In this document: one piece after another, positions 23,565 through 30,929 of the stretch
How the letters are laid out: each line of letters starts with the position of its first letter
Numbering within the stretch: the stretch's first letter is position 1
Source: a virus
Strand: one strand, 5' to 3'
DNA: 35,277 nt
IMG/VR virus record: IMGVR_UViG_3300035034_002102
Location: 1 to 35,277 of that record
Notes under the pieces: model-generated
What the model saw: only the letters and a program-made list of their open reading frames with translations
Told to the model about the DNA's origin: nothing
The model's database searches: none
Position numbers and translations under genes: made by a program

Positions 23565-24107
23565 CTAAACAACAGCAGCAATACGAAGCGTGCCACTAAA
23601 AATCGGTGCAATTTTGCCCGTTCCACAAGCGATTTTGTACTCACCGCCCGCACGGTCGCCAACCGTTTTTCCTTGAGTTAGTGACAACTCAGTGAGGTAT
23701 GCTGGGTCGTCATGTCGCCCAATTATTCTCAGATTATCGTTTCGATCTTTCACCGCAACGATAACATAAGCATTCACGAAATTACTCGCAAATGATAATT
23801 TATCTTTCAAAGTCGATGCTAAGAAAAACCCTAACTCATTAGAAAATGCTTGTCCGCCAATTTCGCCTACAAGTGCGTTTACCAATTCTGCGGAATCGAC
23901 GACCACAGGAATTGTTCTGAAATAATCATCGTCACTCGCAAAAGTGAAATCGCCAGTCATAATCATATCGGCACCAGGATCTGCTGCATCAAAAGCCGCA
24001 GTTGCAGGAGTCACTGTAACTCCTGAGCGGTTAATGATAAAGAGTTCCATTCTGTGGCCTGCGGGGTTGGGGCTACCCTCTCCGCTTGTAACCGTTACTA
24101 AATTCAT
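23565..24107 (-). CDS. Virion structural protein (180 aa), head or tail
   Basis: ATG 24107 gives MNLVTVTSGEGSPNPAGH; an upstream in-frame ATG at 24143 is also possible. The sequence is beta-rich and low in lysine at the start (RMELFIINRSGVTVTPATAA) and ends TLRIAAVV. Position just after the capsid gene suggests a head-decoration or head-completion protein, but a tail-tube role is also possible. No exact family is assigned. Confidence 0.55.
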   Translation of the reverse strand: MNLVTVTSGEGSPNPAGHRMELFIINRSGVTVTPATAAFDAADPGADMIMTGDFTFASDDDYFRTIPVVVDSAELVNALVGEIGGQAFSNELGFFLASTLKDKLSFASNFVNAYVIVAVKDRNDNLRIIGRHDDPAYLTELSLTQGKTVGDRAGGEYKIACGTGKIAPIFSGTLRIAAVV

Positions 24108-24174
24108 TCTATTATATTGAAATTCAATAAAATGCTTTATCAAAAAAACGTTTTATTAAATGATAATTGAAAAA

Positions 24175-24465
24175 TTAAACTTCTTCCTCTACTACTTCTG
24201 CTTCGTGATGTCCAGTAACGATGATTAGTTTCGTTTCCGACTCAATTAATTGCGTCATCAACTCTTTATCCTTGATAATTTCGTTTTTGTGTTTAATATT
24301 ACCGTTTAAAGACAACTTACTTGAATGACCTTTTTTGAAAGCATATATATTACCGTCGTCATGCTTGTACTCGCCCTCCAATTCCTCTGGAACTTGGACT
24401 CCTTTTTTTGCTAACAAGGCTTCTAATTCTTCAATTCTCGCAGCGTCTTTTGATTTTCTTGCCAT
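24175..24465 (-). CDS. Small acidic protein (96 aa)
   Basis: It starts with a basic coil (MARKSKDAARIEELEALLAK) and ends in a very acidic tail (HHEAEVVEEEV). It sits between the capsid gene and the 180-aa virion gene. A role as head accessory or chaperone is possible from context. Family unknown. Confidence 0.55.
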   Translation of the reverse strand: MARKSKDAARIEELEALLAKKGVQVPEELEGEYKHDDGNIYAFKKGHSSKLSLNGNIKHKNEIIKDKELMTQLIESETKLIIVTGHHEAEVVEEEV

Positions 24466-24481
24466 TTTTTGATTATGATAA

Positions 24482-24516
24482 TAGGCAGTTATTAAGTATA
24501 ACTTAACAACTGCCTA
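24482..24516. other. Strong hairpin after capsid gene
   Basis: A 16-position stem with one mismatch (24482-24497 with 24501-24516, loop ATA) lies between the capsid stop and the next gene. No T-run follows, so it is probably an mRNA-stabilising or processing structure rather than a terminator. Confidence 0.55.
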
Positions 24517-24539
24517 AAGATTATTTAATTATTTTTTAT

Positions 24540-25502
24540 TTACTCAATGTCACCGTCAGACATATAGACTAATGAAGGAATTGCAAACCCAACGGCTTCG
24601 TGCCAATCTGCCATAACATGTACGGCACGTTTTTCACTTTCGATAGTAAAATTCAAACGTTGTGCAGGATCGCGCTGGTCATACAAGCGAATCATGTTCC
24701 AAGACGGCGTTGTAAAAATACGTTGCTTTGATGCCATTGAAGGCAATCCAACGATTGTATGATTCGTGAAATCAATCTTTGCATTTTGCGTGGTTGGATC
24801 GTAATTCATGTTTTGACCGTAACTCGCACGTCTATCACGAGCTGCCCATTTTCGGATTGTGTCCGACATAAATACCTTCATTTCTTTCTGCTGCCATTTG
24901 AACGGCAACGCATCGTGAAACGTTTCTATTTTGTCGAAAGCGTTTGCAGTAGTGATTGTGCCGAGTGCGATGGGCGTGATAACCGATGCGGTATCGTAAT
25001 CATTCATTTGCTTTTCAAAACCATCGTAACAATCCGCTGCATCTCCTGCCGTACCCGCACTTGCGATAGCTTTGTAAACACCCGTGTAAATCATTTCCGT
25101 TTCCCGGTCTTCTTGAATTTGTGGAACTACCATTTTGTCGATGATGTATTTGACAATTGGATAGTCTTTCGGCTCTAATTTCTCATCTGCCAAAAATCCC
25201 AACCAAGTATCCATAATTTCGTCAGGATAAATCGTCATGTCGATTTTACATCTGCGAACTTGGATTTTTTGAGCTGTAAATGCAGGTGCTCCTTTTGCTG
25301 TAAATGCTTTTTGAAACGGTTGCGTAATTGAAGTGATTTCAGCAGAACTCATTTGATATTCTCCTTTTGCATTCACAACCGTTTTACAATATTGGCTTGT
25401 GACGCTATCTTGAAAAATATCTTGTGCGATTTCACGTTCGTTTTTCACAATGAATGATGACATTGTGCCTGTAAAATCGTTCATGTTAATTGTGTTTGAC
25501 AT
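24540..25502 (-). CDS. Major capsid protein
   Basis: This 320-aa protein starts MSNTINMNDFTGTMSSFIV. It shows the composition of an HK97-fold capsid, including the helix IVKYIIDKMVVPQIQEDR (the long spine helix) and an alternating C-terminal region ending GDIE. It lies directly after the protease/scaffold gene, the usual order. A strong hairpin after the gene may raise its expression. The fold call is by pattern, not by search. Confidence 0.75.
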   Translation of the reverse strand: MSNTINMNDFTGTMSSFIVKNEREIAQDIFQDSVTSQYCKTVVNAKGEYQMSSAEITSITQPFQKAFTAKGAPAFTAQKIQVRRCKIDMTIYPDEIMDTWLGFLADEKLEPKDYPIVKYIIDKMVVPQIQEDRETEMIYTGVYKAIASAGTAGDAADCYDGFEKQMNDYDTASVITPIALGTITTANAFDKIETFHDALPFKWQQKEMKVFMSDTIRKWAARDRRASYGQNMNYDPTTQNAKIDFTNHTIVGLPSMASKQRIFTTPSWNMIRLYDQRDPAQRLNFTIESEKRAVHVMADWHEAVGFAIPSLVYMSDGDIE

Positions 25503-25541
25503 GTCTTTTTTTTATTTTTAAATGAATATAATGAACAGGGG

Positions 25542-25919
25542 TTACTTCGCTTTTCGAGCGTCCGCCTTTGACTGTAATTCTTTTTCAAAAGCAGTCATGT
25601 ATTGTTCATTGCCCAAAGGTGTATTTTCTTCGCCCGATATAGCTTTTGCAGCAGGAGCTAAATCCGCAACAGCATCGACTGTTTCTTGCATTTTAGTTTG
25701 TTGCAACTCAAAAGCATTGATTTTTTGATTCAAAGTGTTTTCCATCTTGGTAAATTTTGTGTCAATTGCCGCCTGTAATTTCGTTTCCATACCTTCACTT
25801 GCTTCAAAGTGTGCATCTAACTTTCCGATTGCTTCTTCATTAAGTGAAACATTGCCGTTTTGGTCTTTTTCTAATGCTGAGAAGCCAAGAAAAGCCGCAA
25901 CTTTTTTTCCAAAATTCAT
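25542..25919 (-). CDS. Possible internal scaffold product (125 aa)
   Basis: The in-frame ATG at 25919 would start MNFGKKVAAFLGFSALEKDQ. It is preceded by AT-rich, non-conserved-looking codons (K, N and T linker) that resemble an intergenic leader more than a domain. The product would be only the scaffold portion, as Nu3 is of lambda C. Shown by context only. Confidence 0.4.
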   Translation of the reverse strand: MNFGKKVAAFLGFSALEKDQNGNVSLNEEAIGKLDAHFEASEGMETKLQAAIDTKFTKMENTLNQKINAFELQQTKMQETVDAVADLAPAAKAISGEENTPLGNEQYMTAFEKELQSKADARKAK

Positions 25920-26831
25920 ATTTGTAGTTTTTCGATTTTTATTTTTATTAAAAGTTTTTCTATGATTTAAGCCTTGCTTTTCTGCGTATTGTAGAATTTC
26001 CGCCCAACTTTTTTTCCCGTCTATTAATCCTTTCTTTTTTGCTTCGGTCGCCATATAGGTTCCGCCTGTAAAAACCGAATCGTCAACATTTGGACGCATC
26101 GTTTTAACCGATTTGAAAAACGTTTCTGCAAAAGGATCTAACAAAGATTTCTGAAGCGGTTCGGTATCTCCATCAATTGCCTTCTGAAAAAGTGCATTTT
26201 TGTCTGTTGAATATTTTGAATAAATATCCGTAATATCTAACCCCTGAGAAGCATAATATTTTTTCCAATTCGCAACCGTTACAAATACACCGATTGAACC
26301 GATAATATCTGTATCCTGTGCCGCAAATATTTCGTCAGCTGCACAACTAATTCCATACGCCGCACTCGCATTCAAGCCATTGTACCAGGCAAAAACGGGT
26401 TTCGAGATTTGACCCCGAATAAATTCAGCAACCGAAGCAATATTTGTCGCTTCACCGCCGCCCGAATCAATGTCTAAAATGTGAGCTAAAACGTTTGGAT
26501 TATTGTCTGCTTGCTGCATTGTTCGCATTAAAGTCAAAGTTCCGGATGGGCCACAACTTTGATCCTCTTTTGTAATCATACCTTTTATAGGCGTTACAAA
26601 AATGCTATTCGGCTGTACTGAATCATATTTAACATCATAAGAATCTACAACCGTAACGGAATATGGCATAAATTCCGATTTTGGAACATCGTAAAAATCA
26701 ACCGCTTCGCCTTTTAGTAATTTGCTCAAAATTGGTAATGATGCCGCCTGCGTTGCTGCATCGACACTCCAAACACCGAAAAGAATTGACCGTAATAATT
26801 TTGGATTAACCATTTTTTTTATTTGATACAA
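25542..26831 (-). CDS. S49-family prohead protease with scaffold-like C-terminus
   Basis: Residues 70-290 form an SppA/S49 peptidase: HILDIDSGGGEATN, then FAWYNGLNASAAYGISCAAD with nucleophile S156, then GSIGVFVTVANW. The last ~125 residues (from M305) are acidic and coiled (EGMETKLQAAIDTKFTKMEN), like phage scaffold proteins. A lysine- and asparagine-rich linker (290-304) joins them. This resembles lambda C/Nu3, where a scaffold is also made from an internal start. It cleaves scaffold during head maturation and is the gene before the major capsid gene. Confidence 0.85.
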   Translation of the reverse strand: MYQIKKMVNPKLLRSILFGVWSVDAATQAASLPILSKLLKGEAVDFYDVPKSEFMPYSVTVVDSYDVKYDSVQPNSIFVTPIKGMITKEDQSCGPSGTLTLMRTMQQADNNPNVLAHILDIDSGGGEATNIASVAEFIRGQISKPVFAWYNGLNASAAYGISCAADEIFAAQDTDIIGSIGVFVTVANWKKYYASQGLDITDIYSKYSTDKNALFQKAIDGDTEPLQKSLLDPFAETFFKSVKTMRPNVDDSVFTGGTYMATEAKKKGLIDGKKSWAEILQYAEKQGLNHRKTFNKNKNRKTTNMNFGKKVAAFLGFSALEKDQNGNVSLNEEAIGKLDAHFEASEGMETKLQAAIDTKFTKMENTLNQKINAFELQQTKMQETVDAVADLAPAAKAISGEENTPLGNEQYMTAFEKELQSKADARKAK

Positions 26832-26864
26832 TAATAAGGTGTATAAAAAACAGTAATAAGGACG

Positions 26865-27347
26865 TTACACCGTCACGACAGGCGACTTTCGCAACGTTTG
26901 ACCAGTGAAGATTAAAGAATGTGACGGGAAACCTTGAAAGTCATCACCCGACGCAAAAGAACTTGAAAATGATAACGGTTGGTCTAATGAACCTATCAAA
27001 ACATTAACACCGAGGCGCAATGGAACAATTACAATAAACCGATGCAATGCCATTTCTTGCAATTCATCTTTTATATTTTGGTTGAAATTCGGCAAACGTG
27101 TCTGAATGTTCTGGTCGAATAAAACCCCTTCTTTACTATTCTTTTGACTTTCTGACCAAGATATTTTTGGAAAAACAGGAGCGGAAAACCAAGCCTTACC
27201 CGCTTTTAATCCAATTTGCGATTTTAATAAATTATTCAAAATACCATTCGGGTAAGTTGAAATATCCGCAATCGGTAAGTATTGAATCACTTTAACACCG
27301 CCTGCCAAAGCACCGCCTGCCATTTCAAAATTCGATAAACCTATCAT
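26865..27347 (-). CDS. Hypothetical protein, first gene of capsid operon (160 aa)
   Basis: It starts MIGLSNFEMAGGALAGGVKV and is a mix of hydrophobic and S/Q-rich segments (SSSFASGDDFQGFPSHS). No signal peptide is clear and no family is recognised. It is read just after the terminator at 27389, so it probably starts the capsid transcript, upstream of protease and capsid genes. A virion or head-assembly role is likely. Confidence 0.55.
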   Translation of the reverse strand: MIGLSNFEMAGGALAGGVKVIQYLPIADISTYPNGILNNLLKSQIGLKAGKAWFSAPVFPKISWSESQKNSKEGVLFDQNIQTRLPNFNQNIKDELQEMALHRFIVIVPLRLGVNVLIGSLDQPLSFSSSFASGDDFQGFPSHSLIFTGQTLRKSPVVTV

Positions 27348-27388
27348 ATTTGTATGTTTTGAGTAAAAATGAGATTGTTATATCAAAT

Positions 27389-27425
27389 AAAAAAGGCTAT
27401 CAATTTTCAGTTGATAGCCTTTTTT
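27389..27425. terminator. Strong bidirectional terminator
   Basis: A 15-bp stem (AAAAAAGGCTATCAA with TTGATAGCCTTTTTT, 7-nt loop) lies between the DnaA-like gene and the capsid operon. It separates the two transcripts. Confidence 0.85.
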
Positions 27426-27430
27426 ATGTC

Positions 27431-28264
27431 TTATGCCGTTTCAAAATCTTTAATCAAAATCTTCCTTTCGTCATTATGTTGATTTATCAACGTATAAAAT
27501 ATCTTATAAAAATCATTTTTAAACAAATACATATTTTTGCACACGTACATTATATAATAGTGTGCCGTGCTACGACTCACATCAAAATAAGCTGCAATAT
27601 CCCTTTCTCGCATTTCGCAGCCCCAGTATAACATGGCCGCCAGTGCTTTTTTGGCATATACAATGTCTTTTTGCTTATTTTTGCGCAATACGTTTTCTAT
27701 GTCTATATTTAATACCTCGCAGCTTGTATTGATAATCCCGTCAAAATCTCTTAGCATTGCGATAAAGTGTTTTGCGTTTTGCTCGAAAACTAAGGGGACA
27801 ATAATAGTATCGGAATTAGAGCAAAATAATACGTTTGAGTTGATTTTCTTTGATAAACTTACAATTTGTTTCCTTTTTGCTTCTTTTAATCGAAATCTGT
27901 AAAAATGCTTTTTTGCCGTATCCATTTGCAAAATTCCATCATCCAAGCTATATTTTGACATATAATTTTGGATGGCGGTTGCGATTGGAATATCCATTTC
28001 TGTCTGAGCTGCAAGGTAGATTGACATTTCATTCATTACCGCTTCGTGTAAATGAATTCCAACTTTTTCTGACAGCTTCAAATCATTTTTTGCAACAAAA
28101 CAAACTTCGCCTTGCTTATCTTTCAATTTATTTGATGCCTTATTCGGTAGCAATAAAGTTTTAATGAATTTTTTGTGAATAGATTTATCCAATATGAATT
28201 CGTATCCATACGTATTCAAGATTACATGAGCAGCAACCAAAGAAGTGTAAACTTTTACTTTCAT
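27431..28264 (-). CDS. DnaA C-terminal-like DNA-binding protein (277 aa)
   Basis: I start at ATG 28264 (MKVKVYTSLVAAHVILNTYG), since the 34 residues upstream look non-native. The C-terminal part YAKKALAAMLYWGCEMRER then DIAAYFDVSRSTAHYY closely follows the pattern of DnaA domain IV, which binds DnaA boxes: helices before and after an R-rich turn. There is no AAA+ Walker motif. It is therefore a candidate origin-binding or regulatory protein, acting alone or through the iterons at 29417. It is flanked by terminators on both sides. Confidence 0.6.
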   Translation of the reverse strand: MKVKVYTSLVAAHVILNTYGYEFILDKSIHKKFIKTLLLPNKASNKLKDKQGEVCFVAKNDLKLSEKVGIHLHEAVMNEMSIYLAAQTEMDIPIATAIQNYMSKYSLDDGILQMDTAKKHFYRFRLKEAKRKQIVSLSKKINSNVLFCSNSDTIIVPLVFEQNAKHFIAMLRDFDGIINTSCEVLNIDIENVLRKNKQKDIVYAKKALAAMLYWGCEMRERDIAAYFDVSRSTAHYYIMYVCKNMYLFKNDFYKIFYTLINQHNDERKILIKDFETA

Positions 28265-28344
28265 AATGTTACCTTTATAATGAAATACATTAATAAGATT
28301 ATAAAAATAACACTTTTTTGATGAAATTATCATTTTTTTGATAA

Positions 28345-28376
28345 TAAAAAAAGGGAATTCCGTCACCGAAACTCCC
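28345..28376 (-). terminator. Terminator after spanin-like genes
   Basis: On the minus strand a 9-bp stem (28353-28361 with 28368-28376, two G-T pairs) is followed by TTTTTTT. It ends the transcript of 28406..29300. Confidence 0.75.
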
Positions 28377-28405
28377 TACTTACTGGCTCAAAACAAAACC
28401 CAATA

Positions 28406-28918
28406 TTATTTAAACCAATGATCATATCCTAACTTCGCTGCCAAGATGGTTATTGGAGCAAATAATATCGCTGTCCTTCGCCTTGACTTCGCCTTGCTTT
28501 TTTCCAATAATTTGTCTTTTGCTTTTGCAGTTTCTTCTAAAGAACCAATCTCGTATTTCTGCTTTTCAACGAGCAACTCTATCTTTTTAATTCGTATTCG
28601 AGATTCATTAATTAGGTTGGTTTTGTCCTGAATACAATTTCCATAATTCGCTGATTGAATTGCAATTTCATTTTCCAAAAACCGTAGTTTTTTTTGAAGC
28701 TCGTCAATCAAGCTATCACCCGAATTATTTTCCACATAAGCCAACGCCCGAAATGTCAATTCATATAAATCTTGATTAATGACAAAAGCATATTTTGGCA
28801 AAATATGAACCGTGTCACCTTCCACAACTTTCAAAATTCCTACACCTCTGTAATTGAAAGTTTGAGATTTCCCTGCAAAGGCGAATAGTAAAAATAATAA
28901 TAATAGCTTAGTTTTCAT
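28406..28918 (-). CDS. Signal-peptide coiled-coil protein with C-terminal membrane helix; spanin candidate
   Basis: The 170-aa product has an N-terminal signal peptide (MKTKLLLLFLLFAFAG then KSQ), a long coiled coil (about 75-140, with KLRFLENEIAIQSAN and VEKQKYEIGSLEETAK) and a C-terminal hydrophobic helix after RRR (ILFAPITILAAKLGY). It overlaps the preceding gene by 11 nt. With the inner-membrane coiled-coil partner it would bridge the envelope, as Rz/Rz1 spanins do for outer-membrane fusion. The role is inferred from topology and pairing. Confidence 0.55.
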   Translation of the reverse strand: MKTKLLLLFLLFAFAGKSQTFNYRGVGILKVVEGDTVHILPKYAFVINQDLYELTFRALAYVENNSGDSLIDELQKKLRFLENEIAIQSANYGNCIQDKTNLINESRIRIKKIELLVEKQKYEIGSLEETAKAKDKLLEKSKAKSRRRTAILFAPITILAAKLGYDHWFK

Positions 28919-29300
28919 ATCTTATATTTTTTTTACTATTTAAAATTGCAGCTCGTTCGTTTTCGTTCGCTGCTTTTAATGCTTCGATTCTATTATTAAA
29001 ATCTCGCAACGCATTTTGGTAGTCCTTTTCTGCTTTTAGCTTATCTGATACTTCCTGCTCGATGACCAATTTTTGATTTCTAAACTCCGTATCTAAATCA
29101 AGTACTTCAATCGTCAATTCGTCATTCGTGAATTTAAGCGATTCAATTGATTTTTTTTGGGCAACGTTGAGCTCCATCAATTCCTTGTTTTGCTCTTTGA
29201 GGTTGATGTATCCAACCACGCTGAATAGGATAAAAAGGCCTAAAACTACAAAACCCACATTTTTTAATTTGCTAATAATACTCATATCAATATTCATCAT
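28908..29300 (-). CDS. Inner-membrane coiled-coil protein (Rz-like spanin candidate)
   Basis: This 130-aa protein has an N-terminal anchor (VGFVVLGLFILFSVVGY) and a long periplasmic coiled coil (about 33-115, with ELMELNVAQKKSIESL and FNNRIEALKAANENE), the same layout as phage lambda Rz. Start codons at 29300, 29297 and 29285 are in-frame. It overlaps the next gene and its transcript ends at 28376. Spanins usually lie next to endolysin genes, but here they are on the other side of the origin-like region. Confidence 0.55.
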   Translation of the reverse strand: MMNIDMSIISKLKNVGFVVLGLFILFSVVGYINLKEQNKELMELNVAQKKSIESLKFTNDELTIEVLDLDTEFRNQKLVIEQEVSDKLKAEKDYQNALRDFNNRIEALKAANENERAAILNSKKNIRYEN

Positions 29301-29416
29301 GCTATCCTGTTTTGATTAACAATGATTCAAAAGTAAAGCCTTCCGAAATCGCAACTTAGGACAGAATAATTAAGAAACATATCAAAAAACAGGCTGTAAG
29401 TGTTGCAAATGAACAA

Positions 29417-29496
29417 GATACATTTTGTATCTTCCCATGTTACATTTTGTATTTTCCCATGTTACATTTTGTATTTTCCCATGTTACATTTTGTCA
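29417..29496. repeat. Four 22-bp iterons, candidate replication origin
   Basis: The core TACATTTTGT begins at 29419, 29441, 29463 and 29485, exactly 22 bp apart; units two to four also share the flanks ATGTTACATTTT and TTTTCCCAT. A 22-bp step keeps the sites on one face of the helix, which is typical of iterons bound by Rep-like initiators. AT-rich stretches follow (29505-29545 and 29628-29652), which would suit DNA unwinding. No gene is visible from 29301 to 30038. Confidence 0.6.
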
Positions 29497-29706
29497 ACAC
29501 ATAGAAAGGAGTTATTATTTATTTATAATTATTTAAGATTTAGTTGTAGTTGTGCAACACTCGAAAAATCCCATTTTTTGGTTTTGCAAAATTATATTTG
29601 GTCGAATCGGTCGAAATCGAACAACTCCATTTACAAAAAATTTTTTTTCTTTTTCTCGGGGGCGCGCGCGGATTGAAAGCGAAATCGGGTTTTGGGTAAG
29701 GTTTGA

Positions 29707-29812
29707 TTTTACATTTTTTATTGAATGGTGGTTGTGGTTTTGGGCGAATAGGGAACGTTTAAAAAATTCGATAAAGCAGCATATACTAAAGTCATTACAA
29801 TTGCTTAAATAG
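29707..29812. repeat. Imperfect long repeat, copy 1
   Basis: This 106-bp stretch starts TTTTACATTTTTT and ends GCTTAAATAG. It shares order and blocks with copy 2 at 29890-29994, including CGTTTAAAAAA and ACTAAAGTCATTA. It begins with the same TTACATTTT core as the iterons. Confidence 0.55.
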
Positions 29813-29889
29813 AAAGAAAAGTGGCAATAAGAAAAGATGCGAGGTTCGGGAATAGTGACGTTGCGATAAGCATTTGTAAGAATATGCGG

Positions 29890-29994
29890 TTTTACATTTT
29901 TTTTGCTATTCTTTGTTCGTTTTTAAGAGGGTAGAGAGCGTTTAAAAAAAATAGCGAGGTATCGGAAACTAAAGTCATTAAGTCGCTTATATAG
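29890..29994. repeat. Imperfect long repeat, copy 2
   Basis: This 105-bp stretch is 183 bp from copy 1 and keeps the TTTTACATTTTTT start, a CGTTTAAAAAA block and ACTAAAGTCATTA near the end. The middle diverges. It reads as part of an origin-like block together with the iterons. Confidence 0.55.
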
Positions 29995-29998
29995 ATAA

Positions 29999-30035
29999 TA
30001 AAAAAGCCGTTTCCGAATGAATCGAAAGCGGCTGC
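29999..30035 (-). terminator. Terminator of small early genes
   Basis: A stem AGCCGTTTC/GAAAGCGGCT with one bulged G is followed by TTTTTT on the minus strand. Its inner part (TTTCGATTCATTCGG) resembles those of 9732-9768 and 30654-30687. It comes directly after the stop at 30039. Confidence 0.75.
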
Positions 30036-30038
30036 AAA

Positions 30039-30191
30039 TTATTTTTCAAACGAATCCAATGCTTTAGCAATTAGAGCAATCGGTTGAATATTCCTACCAG
30101 GATCACCTTCAATAAATGCACCTTTAAAATATGCGTTGCCTTGAATCTTTACTGCTAAATCCAATCGTTTCAAAGAAATATATGTTGTCAT
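30039..30191 (-). CDS. Small protein (50 aa) overlapping the preceding gene
   Basis: Starts ATG 30191 (MTTYISLKRLDLAVKIQGN) and ends ALIAKALDSFEK. The central YFKGAFIEGDPGR looks like real coding sequence. It overlaps the gene at 30124..30357 by 68 nt in the +1 frame, so it is either a separate coupled gene or the continuation of that gene after a frameshift. A terminator follows right after the stop. No family is recognised. Confidence 0.5.
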   Translation of the reverse strand: MTTYISLKRLDLAVKIQGNAYFKGAFIEGDPGRNIQPIALIAKALDSFEK

Positions 30192-30357
30192 ATTCTTCAA
30201 ATTCTTCAATAACTGAATCTGAATGTGCTTGTGAAACCTTTGCGATTAGGTCGTTATCTTGTACTTTTAAGAAGTAGATACCTTCTTGTAGTAGATGGAA
30301 GCTAACGAGCTTCTCTAAGAGTCGAAATAACTCTTGACGTTTTGCAATACGTTTCAT
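30124..30357 (-). CDS. Small hypothetical protein (77 aa)
   Basis: It starts MKRIAKRQELFRLLEKLVSF and has an acidic middle (DSVIEEFEEYDNIYFFE). The last 21 codons overlap the +1-frame gene at 30039..30191. It overlaps the zinc-ribbon-like gene upstream by 4 nt (ATGA). No family is recognised. Confidence 0.5.
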   Translation of the reverse strand: MKRIAKRQELFRLLEKLVSFHLLQEGIYFLKVQDNDLIAKVSQAHSDSVIEEFEEYDNIYFFETIGFSSKDSRQRIF

Positions 30358-30629
30358 AAAAATAATTTGATTTGATTTGGTGCGATAACATCAGGAAGAA
30401 CAAAATCTGAATTAATATCAAAACTCGAAGTTGTTTTTATGTCTGATAAATCCATATTTACCGAAATATCCATATCTATTTGAATTTCTATTTTTTTGCC
30501 ACAATTACAATCAATTTCTGTATTTGTAACATCGCTTTGTCTGTCAGATTCATCGAAAGATGAAAAATAATCATCTGTATCTACATCGTGACTTTGCCGA
30601 CAATTTGGGCACTTTATTTTTATAGACAT
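30354..30629 (-). CDS. Zinc-ribbon-like acidic protein (91 aa)
   Basis: An N-terminal CPNC pair at residues 8-11 and a later CNCG pair around residues 42-45 look like a four-cysteine zinc site. The rest is very acidic (DIDVNMD-like, SDIKTTSSFDINSD). The start lies 25 bp downstream of a terminator (30654-30687), and the gene overlaps the next by 4 nt. Small zinc-ribbon proteins of phages often bind host polymerase or nucleic acid; here that is inference. Confidence 0.55.
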   Translation of the reverse strand: MSIKIKCPNCRQSHDVDTDDYFSSFDESDRQSDVTNTEIDCNCGKKIEIQIDMDISVNMDLSDIKTTSSFDINSDFVLPDVIAPNQIKLFL

Positions 30630-30653
30630 TATTTCCTATTTTAAAAAAGTTAC

Positions 30654-30687
30654 AAAAAAAGCCGTCCCGAATCCTCGAAACGGCTTA
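30654..30687 (-). terminator. Terminator of the AGCCGTCCCGA family
   Basis: AAGCCGT pairs with ACGGCTT around CCCGAATCCTCGAA, and the minus strand continues with TTTTTTT. It lies between 30714..30929 and 30354..30629. Confidence 0.75.
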
Positions 30688-30713
30688 TAACCTAACCCTA
30701 AATAACAATATTT

Positions 30714-30929
30714 TTAAAATGGCAGTCCGTGTTCCGAAACACACCATTGATATTTATATCCTACGTAATTACCGAAAAAATCAAGTCCTGTTATCTTAGC
30801 AACCTTCTCCGCAAAATCTTTATCGTTTGTATCTAACTCGTTTTTGACAAAATTGAGTTCGTATATTACGCCCTTAAATTCGGCAGTTTGGGCGAGTTCC
30901 ATCGCTGCTGCTTCTAATTTACCACTCAT
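30714..30929 (-). CDS. Small hypothetical protein (71 aa)
   Basis: It starts MSGKLEAAAMELAQTAEFKG and ends QWCVSEHGLPF. It is helical, followed by a short aromatic stretch (FFGNYVGYKYQW). The ATG overlaps the stop of the frameshifted gene upstream (ATGA at 30926-30929), which shows that reading frame is used. Family unknown. Confidence 0.55.
   Translation of the reverse strand: MSGKLEAAAMELAQTAEFKGVIYELNFVKNELDTNDKDFAEKVAKITGLDFFGNYVGYKYQWCVSEHGLPF

Noticed and set aside
28265-28366. Upstream extension of the DnaA-like gene
   Set aside because: The added residues cross a terminator T-run and are rich in F, I and K from AT-rich DNA. ATG 28264 gives a sensible start.
29417-29496. Short CRISPR array
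   Set aside because: The units are 22 bp with no unique spacers between them and no cas genes. The pattern is that of iterons.
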